Assembly: GCA_963971305.1 (NCBI GenBank)
Contig: OZ020317.1
Coordinates: 16,696,001 to 16,760,000, forward strand
Length of the DNA: 64,000 bases
Reading direction: 5' to 3'
Origin: Arcuatula senhousia
Taxonomy: Eukaryota > Mollusca > Bivalvia > Mytilida > Mytilidae
Position 1 is the stretch's first letter. Each line of letters begins with the position of its first letter. Below, in pieces: positions 1 through 11,944 of this stretch. The translations under genes were made by a program, and so were the position numbers. The notes beneath the pieces were generated by a model. That model made no database searches, was not told the origin of the DNA, and saw only the letters and a program-made list of their open reading frames with translations.

Positions 1-362
1 AAACTTTATTAAAATATCGGACCACATGTGGTAGTATCTCGTAAGCCTCGGATGAAAAGTGCTTTGAATTCTATGTCAGTACCATTCAATTGGGACAAAG
101 GTTTGAAAGAGGAAATGGTTCCATGGTGTACTTCATTGACAAATCCAAGTCAATTAATATGCTTAAAAGATTTATTTATTCTGTAGTGAATGGTAGTAAA
201 TGCAATACTTATGTATATAAACTCAATATTCTATGGCCCCATTTTTTAGGTTAAATGGTAAATATTTTCCCATGTATAACATCATGTCAGATTTATTCAT
301 CATACACTAATTAAAGCTGATGCATGGATCTATTAAAATGCAATAAATGTAACTGAAAATAG
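1..362. other. AT-rich non-coding sequence
   Basis: I see no gene, RNA or clear repeat boundary here. It is AT-rich sequence leading up to the TTAA-flanked MITE. Confidence 0.5.
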
Positions 363-366
363 TTAA

Positions 367-763
367 GAGGCTGTCCAAGTAAAACCCAGGCAATAGCTGG
401 CACATGACAAATTTTGTTTTTAAAAAATTCTCGTTTATTTCACATCAGGTTAACATCCATTCCCCAAAACAAATGCACATTTTGGGTTTATTGAAGTGGC
501 AACTTAGATAAAATTTATATAGAATGCATTGAAAATATGCAGAAAAAGGGAGATAACTCTTGCATATTTGCAAAATTTGGTTGCTTTGTTCATGAACTTC
601 AAGGCTGAATCATAAGTCATCCATGTTGCTTTCAAACGAATCCTGGTGATTTTTGTTTTACACATGAGTCAGACAATACATTTAAACAATAAATTTGCTG
701 GAATAAAATTTTTCATGTGCCAGCTTTTGTAGGCTTTTGCCTGATTTCTACGTGGACAGCCTC
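367..763. mobile_element. TTAA-flanked MITE with long terminal inverted repeats
   Basis: The left end reads GAGGCTGTCCAAGTAAAACC and the right end is its near-exact reverse complement (ending GGTGGACAGCCTC-like, at 763). The inverted similarity continues for about 50 bp on each side, including an AGCTGGCACATGA-type block. TTAA lies directly outside both ends (363-366 and 764-767). A TTAA duplication is the hallmark of piggyBac-type cut-and-paste transposition. The element is 397 bp and has no coding capacity, so it is non-autonomous. The superfamily is inferred from the target site only; the terminal bases are not the commonest piggyBac ones. Confidence 0.8.
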
Positions 764-774
764 TTAAAACCCTT

Positions 775-1010
775 CCATAGCACATAAGTCCACTCTCATT
801 AGGGTTGCTGATTGATGTTTGGTTGCTTTCCTGTTGTCTAATTCTTTGTGCTGTTCTTGTTTGTGTTGACTGGTTTTGTCTTTGCCCTATCAGACTTTTG
901 ACATTTGAATGTCCAATGGGTACCTTTAAGCTTCGTTCATGTACAATATCAAATATTTATTCTATCCAATTTTGAGGTTTAAAAGTAAATATTTCCCATG
1001 TTTAACATCA
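775..1010 (+). repeat. Dispersed repeat fragment (also at 34.5 kb)
   Basis: The stretch from CACTCTCATTAGG through GTGCTGTTCTTGTTTGTG to CAGACTTTTGACATTTG closely resembles 34560-34695 on the same strand, and more weakly 27380-27540. It is therefore a dispersed repeat present several times in the window. No ends, coding sequence or target duplication could be defined. Confidence 0.45.
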
Positions 1011-1289
1011 TAAGAGATCTTCCTACATATATTTTTTTTTCAATACAAGGTGTCAATATGTAATTGTAAGACAAGTGAAGTCGTCACTGACATTAGGGTC
1101 TTATAAATAACTAGTTATCTGCTACAAATGTACATGACAAGATTGTCTAGTTAGCTTTTTAATAATCAACAATTTATCTGTGACAATTTCAGCAAATGCA
1201 TTTTAGCAAAAGGTCATTGAATAAGTTTATGCAAAGTATTAATTACCTTAACTAGAAAATGTGCCAATGAGCCACAGGATGGCCCTGAC

Positions 1290-1733
1290 CTGTTCTTGAA
1301 AAGTCATTGATATCCTCCAATGTGTATAACCGGGATTATGGACCGTAACCAAGAACTTAACCAAAGTGGTTCATGCATAAAATATAGGTCACAGTGACCT
1401 ACTTTCTAGTGGGTGGTGTAGTCCTACCCATTGAGACCCATCTAGTGGTGAAATATCATTGACCTCCAACAACTAGTATCCAAGTAATGGACCTTAACCA
1501 AGAACTTAATCAAAGTCATTCATGCATAAACTATAGGTCACAGTGACCTATTTTCTAGTGGGTGGTGTCCTCTGACCCAAGACACATCTAGTGGTGAAAT
1601 ATAATTGACCCCCAACATCTAGTATCCGAGTAATGGACCTTTACCAAGAACTTAATCAAAGTGTTACGGACGTACTGACGGATGGACAAAGGTAAAACTA
1701 TATGGCAGATCCACATACGTGGTAGGGCCATAA
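1290..1733 (+). repeat. Dispersed repeat made of three ~150-bp tandem units
   Basis: Three successive units share the phrases ATGGACCTTAACCAAGAACT, CATGCATAAACTATAGGTCA and TTTCTAGTGGGTGGTGT at about 150-bp spacing. The last unit runs into an ACGGACGTACTGACGGATGG tail and a short closing segment with TGGTAGGGCCATA. Tandem units followed by an ACGG-rich tail are the same architecture as the elements at 18.8, 20.3 and 31.5 kb. Confidence 0.6.
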
Positions 1734-1734
1734 A

Positions 1735-4524
1735 AATGTTTTAAAATAATTCTATGAATTCTCTATCTGTTATTCATAACATTCCTCAGTTTTTCAAAGT
1801 CCTAAGATCATGCATGCAAATCTTTAAACACCTTTTAATTGTGACCATTACATGTTTGCTATTTGTATAAAACCAAATATAAAAGATTAAATGATACCCA
1901 ACATTTTAAAGAATTTCTAAATTTAGTTTTTTTTTATTTTTTTCCTTGAAGTGTTGAGATATTATTTTCAAGGTTTTCAATTAAAATAATCATACTTTAA
2001 TTTACATAAAATAACTGCATATTCTCTAACATTTTTTTGCATATTTTCACTGACTAGAAACATATTGAAAATTACTACATTCACTGAGTATCACATTATA
2101 AACATTGAAATAAAACAGCTCAAAAGAGCAATCAGTGCTTCTATTGTTGTTAGTTATCGTCAAGGTATTCTTACATTGAGCAAAGCTTGCACAGAGGTTC
2201 AAATTAAATAAAGGTCCAGGACTTTTTGAAGTTCTAAGTTGAAAGTCCACAAGATGTTGTCCTTAATAGGAGTTAATACAAGCAGGTCCAGGACTTTTGT
2301 AAATAGAATTTCAAAAGTCCTGAATTAAGAATAAAAGTTCACTTGATCTCGGACCAGTGCTAATTTGAACCCCTGTTGCAAATCTGCTGACCGCAAGTAT
2401 AGGATGACCTGTGGCACAGATTTCAGCTGAATTATATTCTAAATGTGGAAATAACACAAGACTTGAAGTTCAAAAGGGCAGGGTATCCAACAAATTTCCA
2501 ACTAATTCAGCAAAGAAATCAAACTATTATCTTGGCTTGTCCCATTCTGAATTTTCAAATTAACAATTAACTTATCAAGAAAATTTAACAAATAGTCGTA
2601 ATTATACACCTTATATAAAAATTTCAGCCATAAATTTCCTTAACCATATCTTTTATAAAAGTGTTATGTTCTTTTAATGTTTATCTCCTAAACACCTAAT
2701 GGCCATTAAAGCATTAGTGAACATTGTATCCCACCACTGTCACCAGCAGTCTGTTGATACACCATCATCTAGTTATTGTAACAAAGCATTGAAGCATAAA
2801 TTACCTAAAATGACCAACAGAGATCCATCTAAAACCGTTTCACAAAATGACAACATCTCTGACTTGAAAAAAATATTTTTTATCACCCATCAGATTTGTT
2901 TGTAAATGATGACTACATGTAAGTTTGACAACTTATTGAAAAAGTTTGGAATAGTGGCCACTATATCAGTTCTCAAATTAGGCAGAACAGCTTGGCATGC
3001 ATCCTCCCATTTGACAGAAAAAATTGGTTTCAAACTGTATGAATCAAGAACTCCTAAAATATATATGCCAGGGTGCTTAAACATGTCTAGTTCCAGCACA
3101 GAATTCAAGAGTGTAGTGCATATGAATAGTCTTTATGAGGCATTAATATTACAAAACATTACTTGTCTGATATAGAGTAAAAGAGACTGAATCTACTTTT
3201 CCTTAATTCAAACTACAATCTGGAGAGGGATTCACACAATTGTTAAAGCTTGTTTCTCAAATGCAGGATTAATAAATATAGTTTAAAATAAGCTGAACTT
3301 TCCTTCATATACTTTCTCATAGGCAGGGAGCCAAAACCTCGATCCCAGTCAAATAGTTACAGGACAATTACTAGCCTATATATTTACCCAAGCTATTGCT
3401 TCCCCAATCCATCTCTTAAATATTTCTACTTCATAATCCTTCTCCTAAGCATCACCAGCTAACTGCCCAGAAATGGCGGTATTTGACATTCCGAGGGGCA
3501 CAGTTAGTTGTTAACGTATAAGGACATTTTAGATCATATAACATAGATATACCATACAAATATTTAGTCAATAAATCTACATAAGATTACCTAGTCACTA
3601 TACTATAGTAGAAGCGGTTATCTGTTTGTACTTATTTGTTAATATGATAAATTAGTCTCTCAATTTGTAATTTATTAGTTTAAATTGTTAAGTTTGCTTC
3701 AATAGGGTCTAGTCAACTAGTTAAAATTGACACACTTATCCAACAAGACAAATCATAAAATACATTTTGTCTTCACAAGCATAAAGGAACAGTTCTCACT
3801 TTGTGTGGTGTCTGTATTATTTTGCAACACATTAACAGTGGACATGAATGAAAAGTAACATTATCCAAGTGAATCTCTCCTGAATGAAGCTTCATTTTTA
3901 TTACACCTCCACATGGGACAAAAGCTAAAATTGGAGTTCAGCTGATCAAACAGACCAACAAGACTAGAATGAGATACCTTCCATCAGTGGTTAATGATAA
4001 AATAACCTTACAGAATGATTTTTGACAAATACTATACTTTTGAATCTAATTTTTGACACTTTTAATGTCTAAATCACACACATAAGACATAAGGGAGGGT
4101 TTAATCTGTCAAATGAGTCATCACTTTTATCTTGTCACCCCAATTAATATTCAGCTTTGTCTAATAATTATAATGTGTTACAGGTTATGGCTTAAAGGTC
4201 TCAAGGAGTGATACCATAGCATGGGTAGACATAAAGACATATGTATTATCTTAAACATGGAACTATCAGTTATATTTAGCCCTTATCACAGTTTTACTTT
4301 GCCATTAAGACTATTAAAATTAATACTACATGTAACAGCTGACATTGAATTTTTATATAAAAAACATGTGAAACAAATGAATGCATATACATGTAGCCAG
4401 GTTACATAAGGTACAATATAAATGATACCAGACCAGTAGTGAAACATCTATGCTTGAAAGTTCCATCAAAATCACAAGAATTAACCACTAAACTTCAAAC
4501 CATTATATGTCTGAACATCTACCT
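1735..4524. other. Non-coding sequence without supported genes
   Basis: AT-rich sequence. The longest open frames (about 70-90 codons around 2.9-3.2 kb on both strands) have no recognisable domain, so I do not call them genes. No RNA gene or repeat with clear ends was seen. Confidence 0.4.
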
Positions 4525-5932
4525 TCAGCATCATCAAGACACCCAACAAGATCTTCTCAACATACAATTAGTTCAGGATCTATTAAATATACGTCAGACA
4601 TCAGCATCAACCAGATGTCAATTAAATCTTATCAACATCAAGCCTAAGCATAAATCCTATAGATCTGACTTCAGTGGTCAACCAGAGGTCACTCAACAAG
4701 ATCTTATCAACATACAGTTAGCACAGGTCCTATAGATCTGATCTGATTACCGGATCCTAAGATCACAATGGAAGAGGGAGGTTTGGCGCCATAAAACCTG
4801 GTTTAACCCACCATTTCGTTTGAAATGCCTGTACCAAGTCAGGACCATTGCAATTCACCAATTCTCCGGTATGACTGATTCGTTTTTGTCATTTTCTCTG
4901 GACTATAATGAGATTGATCATTCAAGTTCGGTAGTTTTGTTATTACCTTTATTCAGCATCAACCAGAAGTCACTCAACAAGATCTTTTCAACAAACAGTT
5001 AGCACAGGTCCTATAGATCTGACTTCAGCATCAACAAAAGGTCACTAAACAAGATCTTATCAGCATACAGTTAGCACAGATCCTCTAGATCTGACTTCAG
5101 TATCAACCAGGGGTCACTCACAAGATCTTATCAACATACAGTTAGCACAGATCCTATAGATCTGACTTCAGTATCAACCAGGGGTCACTCAGCAAGATCT
5201 TATCAACATACAGTTAGCCCAAATCCTATAGATCTAACTTCAGCATCAACCAGAAGTCACTCAACAAGATCTTATCAACAAACAGTTAGCACAGATCCTA
5301 TAGATCTGACTTCAGTATCAACCAGGGTCACTCAGCAAGATCTTATCAACATACAGTTAGCACAGATCCTATAGATCTGACTTCAGTATCAACCAGGGGT
5401 CACTCAGCAAGATCTTATCAACATACAGTTAGCCCAAATCCTATAGATCTAACTTCAGCATCAACCAGAAGTCACTCAACAAGATCTTATCAACAAACAG
5501 TTAGCACAGATCCTATAGATCTGACTTCAGTATCAACCAGGGTCACTCAGCAAGATCTTATCAACATACAGTTAGCACAGATCCTATAGATTTGACTTCA
5601 GCATCAACCAGAGGTCACTCAACAAAATCTTATCAACAAACAGTTAGCATAGATCCTATAGATCTGACTTCAGCATCAACCAGAGGTCACTCAGCAAGAT
5701 CTTACCAACAAACAGTTAGCATAGATCCTATAGATCTGACTTCAGCATCAACCAGGGGCCACTCAGCAAGATCTTATCAACATACAGCTTAAGCATGGTC
5801 CTATAGATCTGACTTCAGTGGTCAACCAGGGGCCACTCAGCAAGATCTTATCAACATACAGTTACCACAGATCCTATAGATCTGACTTCAGCATCAACCA
5901 GGGGTCACTCAACAAGATCTTATCAACATATG
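4525..5932 (+). repeat. 71-72-bp satellite/minisatellite array, about 16 units
   Basis: The unit runs from TAGATCTGACTTCAGTATCA through GGGGTCACTCAGCAAGATCT to TATCAACATACAGTTAGCAC and AGATCCTA. Unit starts at 5301, 5372 and 5444 show periods of 71 and 72 bp; the one-base difference is a G in the CAGGGG run. The first units (4.53-4.74 kb) are more diverged and are separated from the rest by an inserted dispersed repeat. Short open frames across the array are by-products of the repetition. Confidence 0.9.
4741..4960 (+). repeat. Dispersed repeat inserted in the 72-bp array
   Basis: This stretch breaks the 72-bp array between GATCTGAT and TCAGCATCAACC, which are contiguous in intact units. It contains GGTTTAACCCACCATTTCGT and GTACCAAGTCAGGACCAT, and resembles, in reverse orientation, 14790-14905 and, in part, 10335-10450 and 17310-17365. 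I recognise this wording from bivalve dispersed repeats; that is memory, not a search. Confidence 0.6.
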
Positions 5933-5939
5933 GTAACCT

Positions 5940-8618
5940 CAACAAGTACCAATTTTTTCTGGCTCTGAATTACTTTGATGTTTTCAGAGATGGAGTCAGT
6001 CAGTTGTGCTGAATGAAACAGAGGCAAAAACTGAGTTTCTCATACAATTGATATTACATTTTTGTTGACCAACTTTTTTTATATTTACTCACAGGATCAA
6101 TAAACATTTCAGTGTACTCAGCATTAAAACTTGTAGATTAAACAGATGTCCTTTTAGGACAAATCAGACAATTTAAAATCAATTTGATGAAATATTTACA
6201 TTCTATTGATTATATAATTCCCTCCACATCTGATACTGTTTGGTGATTCATCAGTACATTAAATACAGCTGGCAGTCAAAACTCTATCGTCCAGACTTAT
6301 AGAAAGCTGCAAAGGAATGAGCCAGAGGAATGAGGACATTTTGATTAGATACACCAAAAGCAAACCATTTTCAAATCAGTGTATTTAACAGAACTGATTT
6401 TTCATTTAACAATAAAACTTACTAAACCAATGAAAATGAATAATCCAAGAAAACAAACAAAAGTAGGCGTTAATTGGAGATGTTTAATAAGTTTCAAAAT
6501 TATCCAATTTGATGAAAAAAAATCTGCATCCCAGATAGGAATTATTAACAAAGTTACATGTTTAAAAATATGATATTGAATCTCACCAAAAATTATACTC
6601 CAACATTCACATGGGCTGTCAGAAAAATCAAACATTCTAAGAATTCCAGCAAAATCATATTCCATCCTTTCTTTGTCCAGGTTTTTTCTTTGATGACATG
6701 TTTAACAAACATAATATTGAAGAATAGAACTCAACAAATAGTTCTACAATTAGCCAAATTATTAGTCAAAAAGTCATTGTTAAAAAGGATTAAATGGAGA
6801 TTAAAGGCTCCAGGCCAAATAACACTTAAATCTGTCTTGTTTTAATTACAGCTTATCAAAATGTTTTGTAACCCTGAACTGTTTATTCTTATTGGATGTA
6901 ATGCCTTGAAAATGCTTTTAAGATATAACTGTAACATTTTATTTAAAAAAAAAAACAAAGTTCAGAGGGCCAATCCAAATTTTCATAATTACTAAAAATG
7001 TCAAATGTGTGTTGAAAGCTATTTTTTTCAGTCAATTTTATAGTTACAAAGAAATCAAAAGTTCTCAATTCAAGGGGGGGGGGGGGTTGCCACCTTTGAA
7101 TCCCCTATGAAGTTGTGGTTTGACAAAAATTCAGAGATATAATGGATGTATCCATTCCAACCCAATTTATTTTTCCTCTTGCCTTTTATAGTGTTTTCAT
7201 CCCTGTTCTAATTAACCTCTACTTACAAACAAACATGTACATTATGCATGTCTTCCCTCAGGTCAATAACGACAAAAACTACATTAGTACACCAAAATAT
7301 ATGTCAAGTTCTCACAGTCGTGCTACAACTTTACAATTTGTCACTATAATCACAATATACTACTACTGACCACTTTTTTATAATTATATCATCATTGTAT
7401 TATTATTGTAAAAGCCATAAAAAGGACGGAAGAGCTGTAAAAATGGCAGACCTGAATGTAAACATGTCATATTAGAATTAGATGTGTGGTGGTATACTTG
7501 TAAGGAAAGGACTATATAAGGTAAACATAAGCAATAGACCTTATTAGGTTGGTGTATCAAAAGAGTAGTCTTGACACATCATACAGCAGATGCTTACAAT
7601 TGTAGATACCTGTACCCCAGTATTTAATCTACATCTATTACATTTCACAACTCATATAACACTTACTGTGAACTCTTTTTTTTCTTAATAAAATATAATG
7701 AGATGTGAAATAAGGATACATAAGCTACATAAAACAGATGTAAATCAAAATTTGGATCGAATTTATAACAGCAAGAATTAGCCTTCAATGTGAGCATTAT
7801 GGTCCCTGCTCACCATTCCACTGTGCAGTTCCATGATATAATATATTGTCACATAAGTTTTCCAACTTACAGTAAATGCAAAGGTAAAATTTAAGAGCAA
7901 CAGATGCATTATTTGTATATGAATGTTTGGTTAGTTACGTTGGGAAATGCATTTTAGTAAGCACACATCAGATTTGATCATTTCTGATATAAACTATGTA
8001 AAAAGGCCTAATTTTACTCTTCTTTTTTTGGTTTGTTGAACAGTATTTTTATTTAAGAATTTGTATACATGTATATCTTTATACAAGACATCTATTTTAT
8101 CATAGACATCTATACTCCAGAATCAATAATATTTGTACAAATTGATTAACAAATATTGACTTCCAATAGCTTAATTAAATTGCCAGCAAATTGGAAAATT
8201 GTCCATATACATTTAATTTACTTATTCATAACTGCTATTAACAGGGATCATTTTTATCAATTTCAAATCAAAACATTGGTTGAACTTTAAATCCCCACTA
8301 CCAAAAATATCATAGACTCTAATTAAAAACTGGGTTGATCCTAATATCCAGAGATTTTAAAGAGAACAGTCTTCAACAAATAGAATTAGGCCCAACTATA
8401 AACAGTTATATATTTTTACAACCAAATACTCTTTTTGAACTATCACAAAACTAAGAAGACAGGTTTTAAATAACTTTTTTGCTTGATTTCTAGCTTGTAT
8501 ATTGTAAATCTTAACTTTGGAAGTTAATACTTTTTGGGTACTTTTTCAATTACCGATTCATGCTAAGGGTTAATCTCTGTAAATCCCACAGGAATGATTC
8601 ATACTGGTTTGTAAATAA
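5940..8618. other. Non-coding sequence without supported genes
   Basis: AT-rich sequence with a 14-G homopolymer near 7073-7086. I found no exon with splice signals and a recognisable product, no RNA gene, and no bounded element. Confidence 0.4.
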
Positions 8619-8704
8619 ATAAAGTCTCAGTCCCTCCAAAGCATATAGCATTCAATAGAAGATAAAGTCTCAGTCCCTCCAAAGCATATAGCATTCTATA
8701 GAAG
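8619..8704 (+). repeat. Two-copy 43-bp tandem duplication
   Basis: The segment beginning ATAAAGTCTCAGTCCCTCCA occupies 8619-8661 and is repeated at 8662-8704 with a single A/T difference (ATTCAATAG versus ATTCTATAG). It is a recent local duplication. Confidence 0.9.
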
Positions 8705-10334
8705 ATACTTAAGCTCCTTACATCTACCAAAACATTTAAATCCTGTCCTAGTATTTTACTGCCCCAGTTTGTATAGAAAATATTTTTGCTTTATCATTAA
8801 AATTCAAATTTTTCTGTTGGGCACATCATAAATATTGATATTTTATGGATATGAAATAATGATTATATATTTGTTTAAATAACTTCTGTTGCAATAAACA
8901 AATGTCCAAGCAGCAATTAGCAATGTCCATAAACGTATCAGGTTGGAACAAATTACCTACAGAAACAAGTTCTATTGGACTGAATCTGATATATTAAGGT
9001 CTGTCTGTCTATGAGCTATGTCATGTATGTCTCTGAACTTAATCAATTTTTGAAGGTTCCTATAAAATAAGTAAATGTAGTCAGTTATTCTAGATTGAAG
9101 AGGGACTTGCTGATCCCCTCGACCAGGAATGAACTTTACATAATAATGTACATGTACTATTTGTCACAGTTTTTAAAATCTGAGCTAAGTCAATAAGACA
9201 GTCAATAATTCTTCTGTACTTAATTTTTCAACTGTTTGATTAAACTAGATACCCTAAACTGTACTTTGATTTTTCATTAATGACATTTTATCAAATCTTA
9301 TATTATCAGAATTCATCAGCAGCCAGGACACACCTAGACCTAAGGAACAACAGACAATAATATAGACACCTACCCCCATCAAGTGACAGGAACCATGAAG
9401 CAAAGTTCTCTCCCTCCTTTCGTCCACGTATCATATTTAATCCTATTCCAAAATTTCACATAATCAAACCATGGTGTTTTATTAAAAGATATGACAGCTG
9501 ATAATTTTCAGCATCACAATAAAATCCAATACAAGGAATTATAATAAAGAGAATTTAAAATCCAGGTGGACGGAACGTAAATATTGTCTACCTGTCCAAA
9601 GGTAGTTAATTAGAGATTTACACCTGTCCTTTGTTTTAAGTCATTATTTCCTTTTAATTCCACATGTGTCTATTTTCACATTCAATGAACTGAACATCAA
9701 TGAATTTCTAACTGACATCATTAGAGGTTAAAGGTCAAAGTTGGCCTCAGGTGTGTCATGCTCAGATGACTATTTACCTGAGAGAGGCCTTCAACAGGGA
9801 AACCAATTTGATCAATAAAATTTATCTTTACAATCTTAATGTTTGGGCTCGGATTGTTTTATTGAGATGATACTTATCAACACATTTATGAACATTTACA
9901 TAACAGAACAAATATTTGAGATACGCAACAATTAAACCATAATAAGTAAAATTTACTTTTTGGTTTTTTTTTGCATTTTTGTACAATTTAAAAACTTCCT
10001 TCTTTTCTATGTTGGGGTTAACATCTGTTACTGAAATATTCAATATGGGTTAAATATCAATTTAAAGGGTGTTTGTATAATTTGGGTATTTTACAATTAA
10101 ATGAAACGGAAATTTGAAGGAAAAAATACTTTCTTCCTCTTTTTGCATATTTAACTATTTTCCTTTTAAATACTTTCATGCCCAACCCAAATTCAGTTCC
10201 AAAAAAGAAATTATGGTTCATAGATGCATCATAATAAAGTTCTAAAATTGGCAGTATATATATAAGATTATTAAAAAGATGTCATCAATACAAGTAGCAC
10301 TTTTTTAAGCAATTTTGTGCTTTGTCTGGAAATA
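8705..10334. other. Non-coding sequence without supported genes
   Basis: No supported exon, RNA or bounded repeat. Isolated donor-like sites on the minus strand near 9.6 and 9.77 kb do not bound a convincing coding exon. Confidence 0.35.
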
Positions 10335-10640
10335 GTGATAGGGGGAAAGACTAGTTTAACCCCGCCACATTTTATATGTGCCTGTCCTCTTTGACAAAGT
10401 TTTTGTTTGTACTTCTCTTTTTGATGTTTTCTGATCCTTGTTTAAGAAGGGAATATTTCAGGACTGGATTTGAATTATATGTATTTTATTTACTACCATG
10501 GGCCAATTGCAAAACCCTGAGCAGCACCTACTGCCCTTGTTGAAGGCTGCTGGCGGTTGTTCATTGTTTTCTAAGTTAAATTGCCATTTGTTATGTGAGC
10601 TGTGTTGCATACACTTATTCCACATCTCATTATTTTCTAT
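10335..10640 (+). repeat. Degenerate dispersed repeat fragments
   Basis: 10335-10450 (AGACTAGTTTAACCCCGCCAC and following) is a diverged relative of the repeat at 4741-4960. 10535-10640 (GTTGAAGGCTGCTGGCGGTT, then an ACTTATTCCACATCTC ending) resembles a very common bivalve dispersed repeat. Both are old and have no clear ends. Confidence 0.4.
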
Positions 10641-10889
10641 TTAATAATTTAGGGAGCTATATCAGGGAGATGAACATCAGAAGAGCATGGAATGAAAACT
10701 AAAACTTTTAAGCTTCTGACTCCAAAATACTTTTAAAAAGGTCAAACATTTAATGTTTTCACTCTTTCATTTCAAATTTCAACATTTTGAATCACCGTGA
10801 CTCAGGTTTCATCTGCATGGTTTCAGAAAAAGATCTTTCTTGACATCATACGACTTAATGAATATTGGCTTGCAGTATAATAAAATAAA

Positions 10890-11240
10890 TGCATATCAAC
10901 CATTTATGTTAATGCCAAAATTTGTTGGACCCGCAACATGACAATCATGATGATCTATCTAAACAAATTCAAAACTGGAATATGACAAAATCAGTAAGGT
11001 CCCCATTGAAAACAAAATCCCTTGTTTTTTTGTGTTTTTTTTTAATTATTGACAGATTTCCATGAAATTGTAATATGCAAATCCTCAAATGGAACTTGTC
11101 ATCACTATGTAAAATTTCAGATTTGAATCCTTTATAGTGTTGGAGTTTCAGCTTTCACACAAAAGTTGTGGACTGACAGACAGACGAAGTGAAAACTATA
11201 GGGCTTCTGCATCCATGATTCAGAGCCATAATAAAAATTT
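10890..11240 (+). repeat. Dispersed repeat with ACAGACAGACG tail
   Basis: The stretch ends GACTGACAGACAGACGAAGT, then GGGCTTCTGCATCCATGATT and CAGAGCCATAATAAAA. This closing tail has the same style as the tandem-unit elements elsewhere in the window. No unit repetition or inverted ends could be defined. Confidence 0.4.
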
Positions 11241-11944
11241 CAATATTTCTTTGAAGAATATATACTGAGACTTGAGTAGAGAAATAGCATGGTCATCAAA
11301 GAATGTGCCTCAAATGATTCATTTCAATCTTGACATACAACATTGTATCTGCTATTGTAAATTGGTTAGTAAGGAATTGCCCTCATTCCATGGACTAGTA
11401 TTCTACAACTCAAATCTAAACATAATTGAGATCTCTAATTCTATTGCAAATATTTGAAAGGTAAATTAAACAGTACCATAAAATGTTGTACCATATTTCT
11501 ACTGATCAACAAATGGTTAAACAAGACAAATACACTTACATAAGAAACAATCTAGTAAACTGAGTTACTGATTTTATGGCCCTCGGCCAATGTTTATAAA
11601 AGTATCAATTGTCACCTTAGGTTTCTCACTATATCTCGATTATTAAATACCAATTTAGAGTTAATTGAATATGAAAGGAGACAGAAATGGTAATCATAAG
11701 TTCATTTAAAAGTTGTTGAACTTAAATTGCCTCTTTATGAACTATATTATGAAAGACAAAACATCAATTGGTCCTTTCAATAAATAGGTACACATAATAT
11801 GCACCTTTATCAAAGCATATCAAAATTATTCTGACCAATTATTGGTCATAGCAAAGTACAATCATGCTCAATTTAAGATCCTTCTCATGTAGAGTTTCTT
11901 AGAAAAGTTAGACAAACATGAGTAAGACCTAATGCCTCGTTATG
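11241..11944. other. Intronic or intergenic sequence
   Basis: No supported features. It lies on the 3' side of exon 4 of the minus-strand MyRIP/melanophilin-type gene and may be intron 4. Confidence 0.35.

Noticed and set aside
2890..3108. Minus-strand frame MFKHPGIYILGVLDSYSLKP and following
   Set aside because: It looks somewhat protein-like, but I recognise no family and see no supporting splice sites. The plus strand is open over the same stretch, so it is not called.
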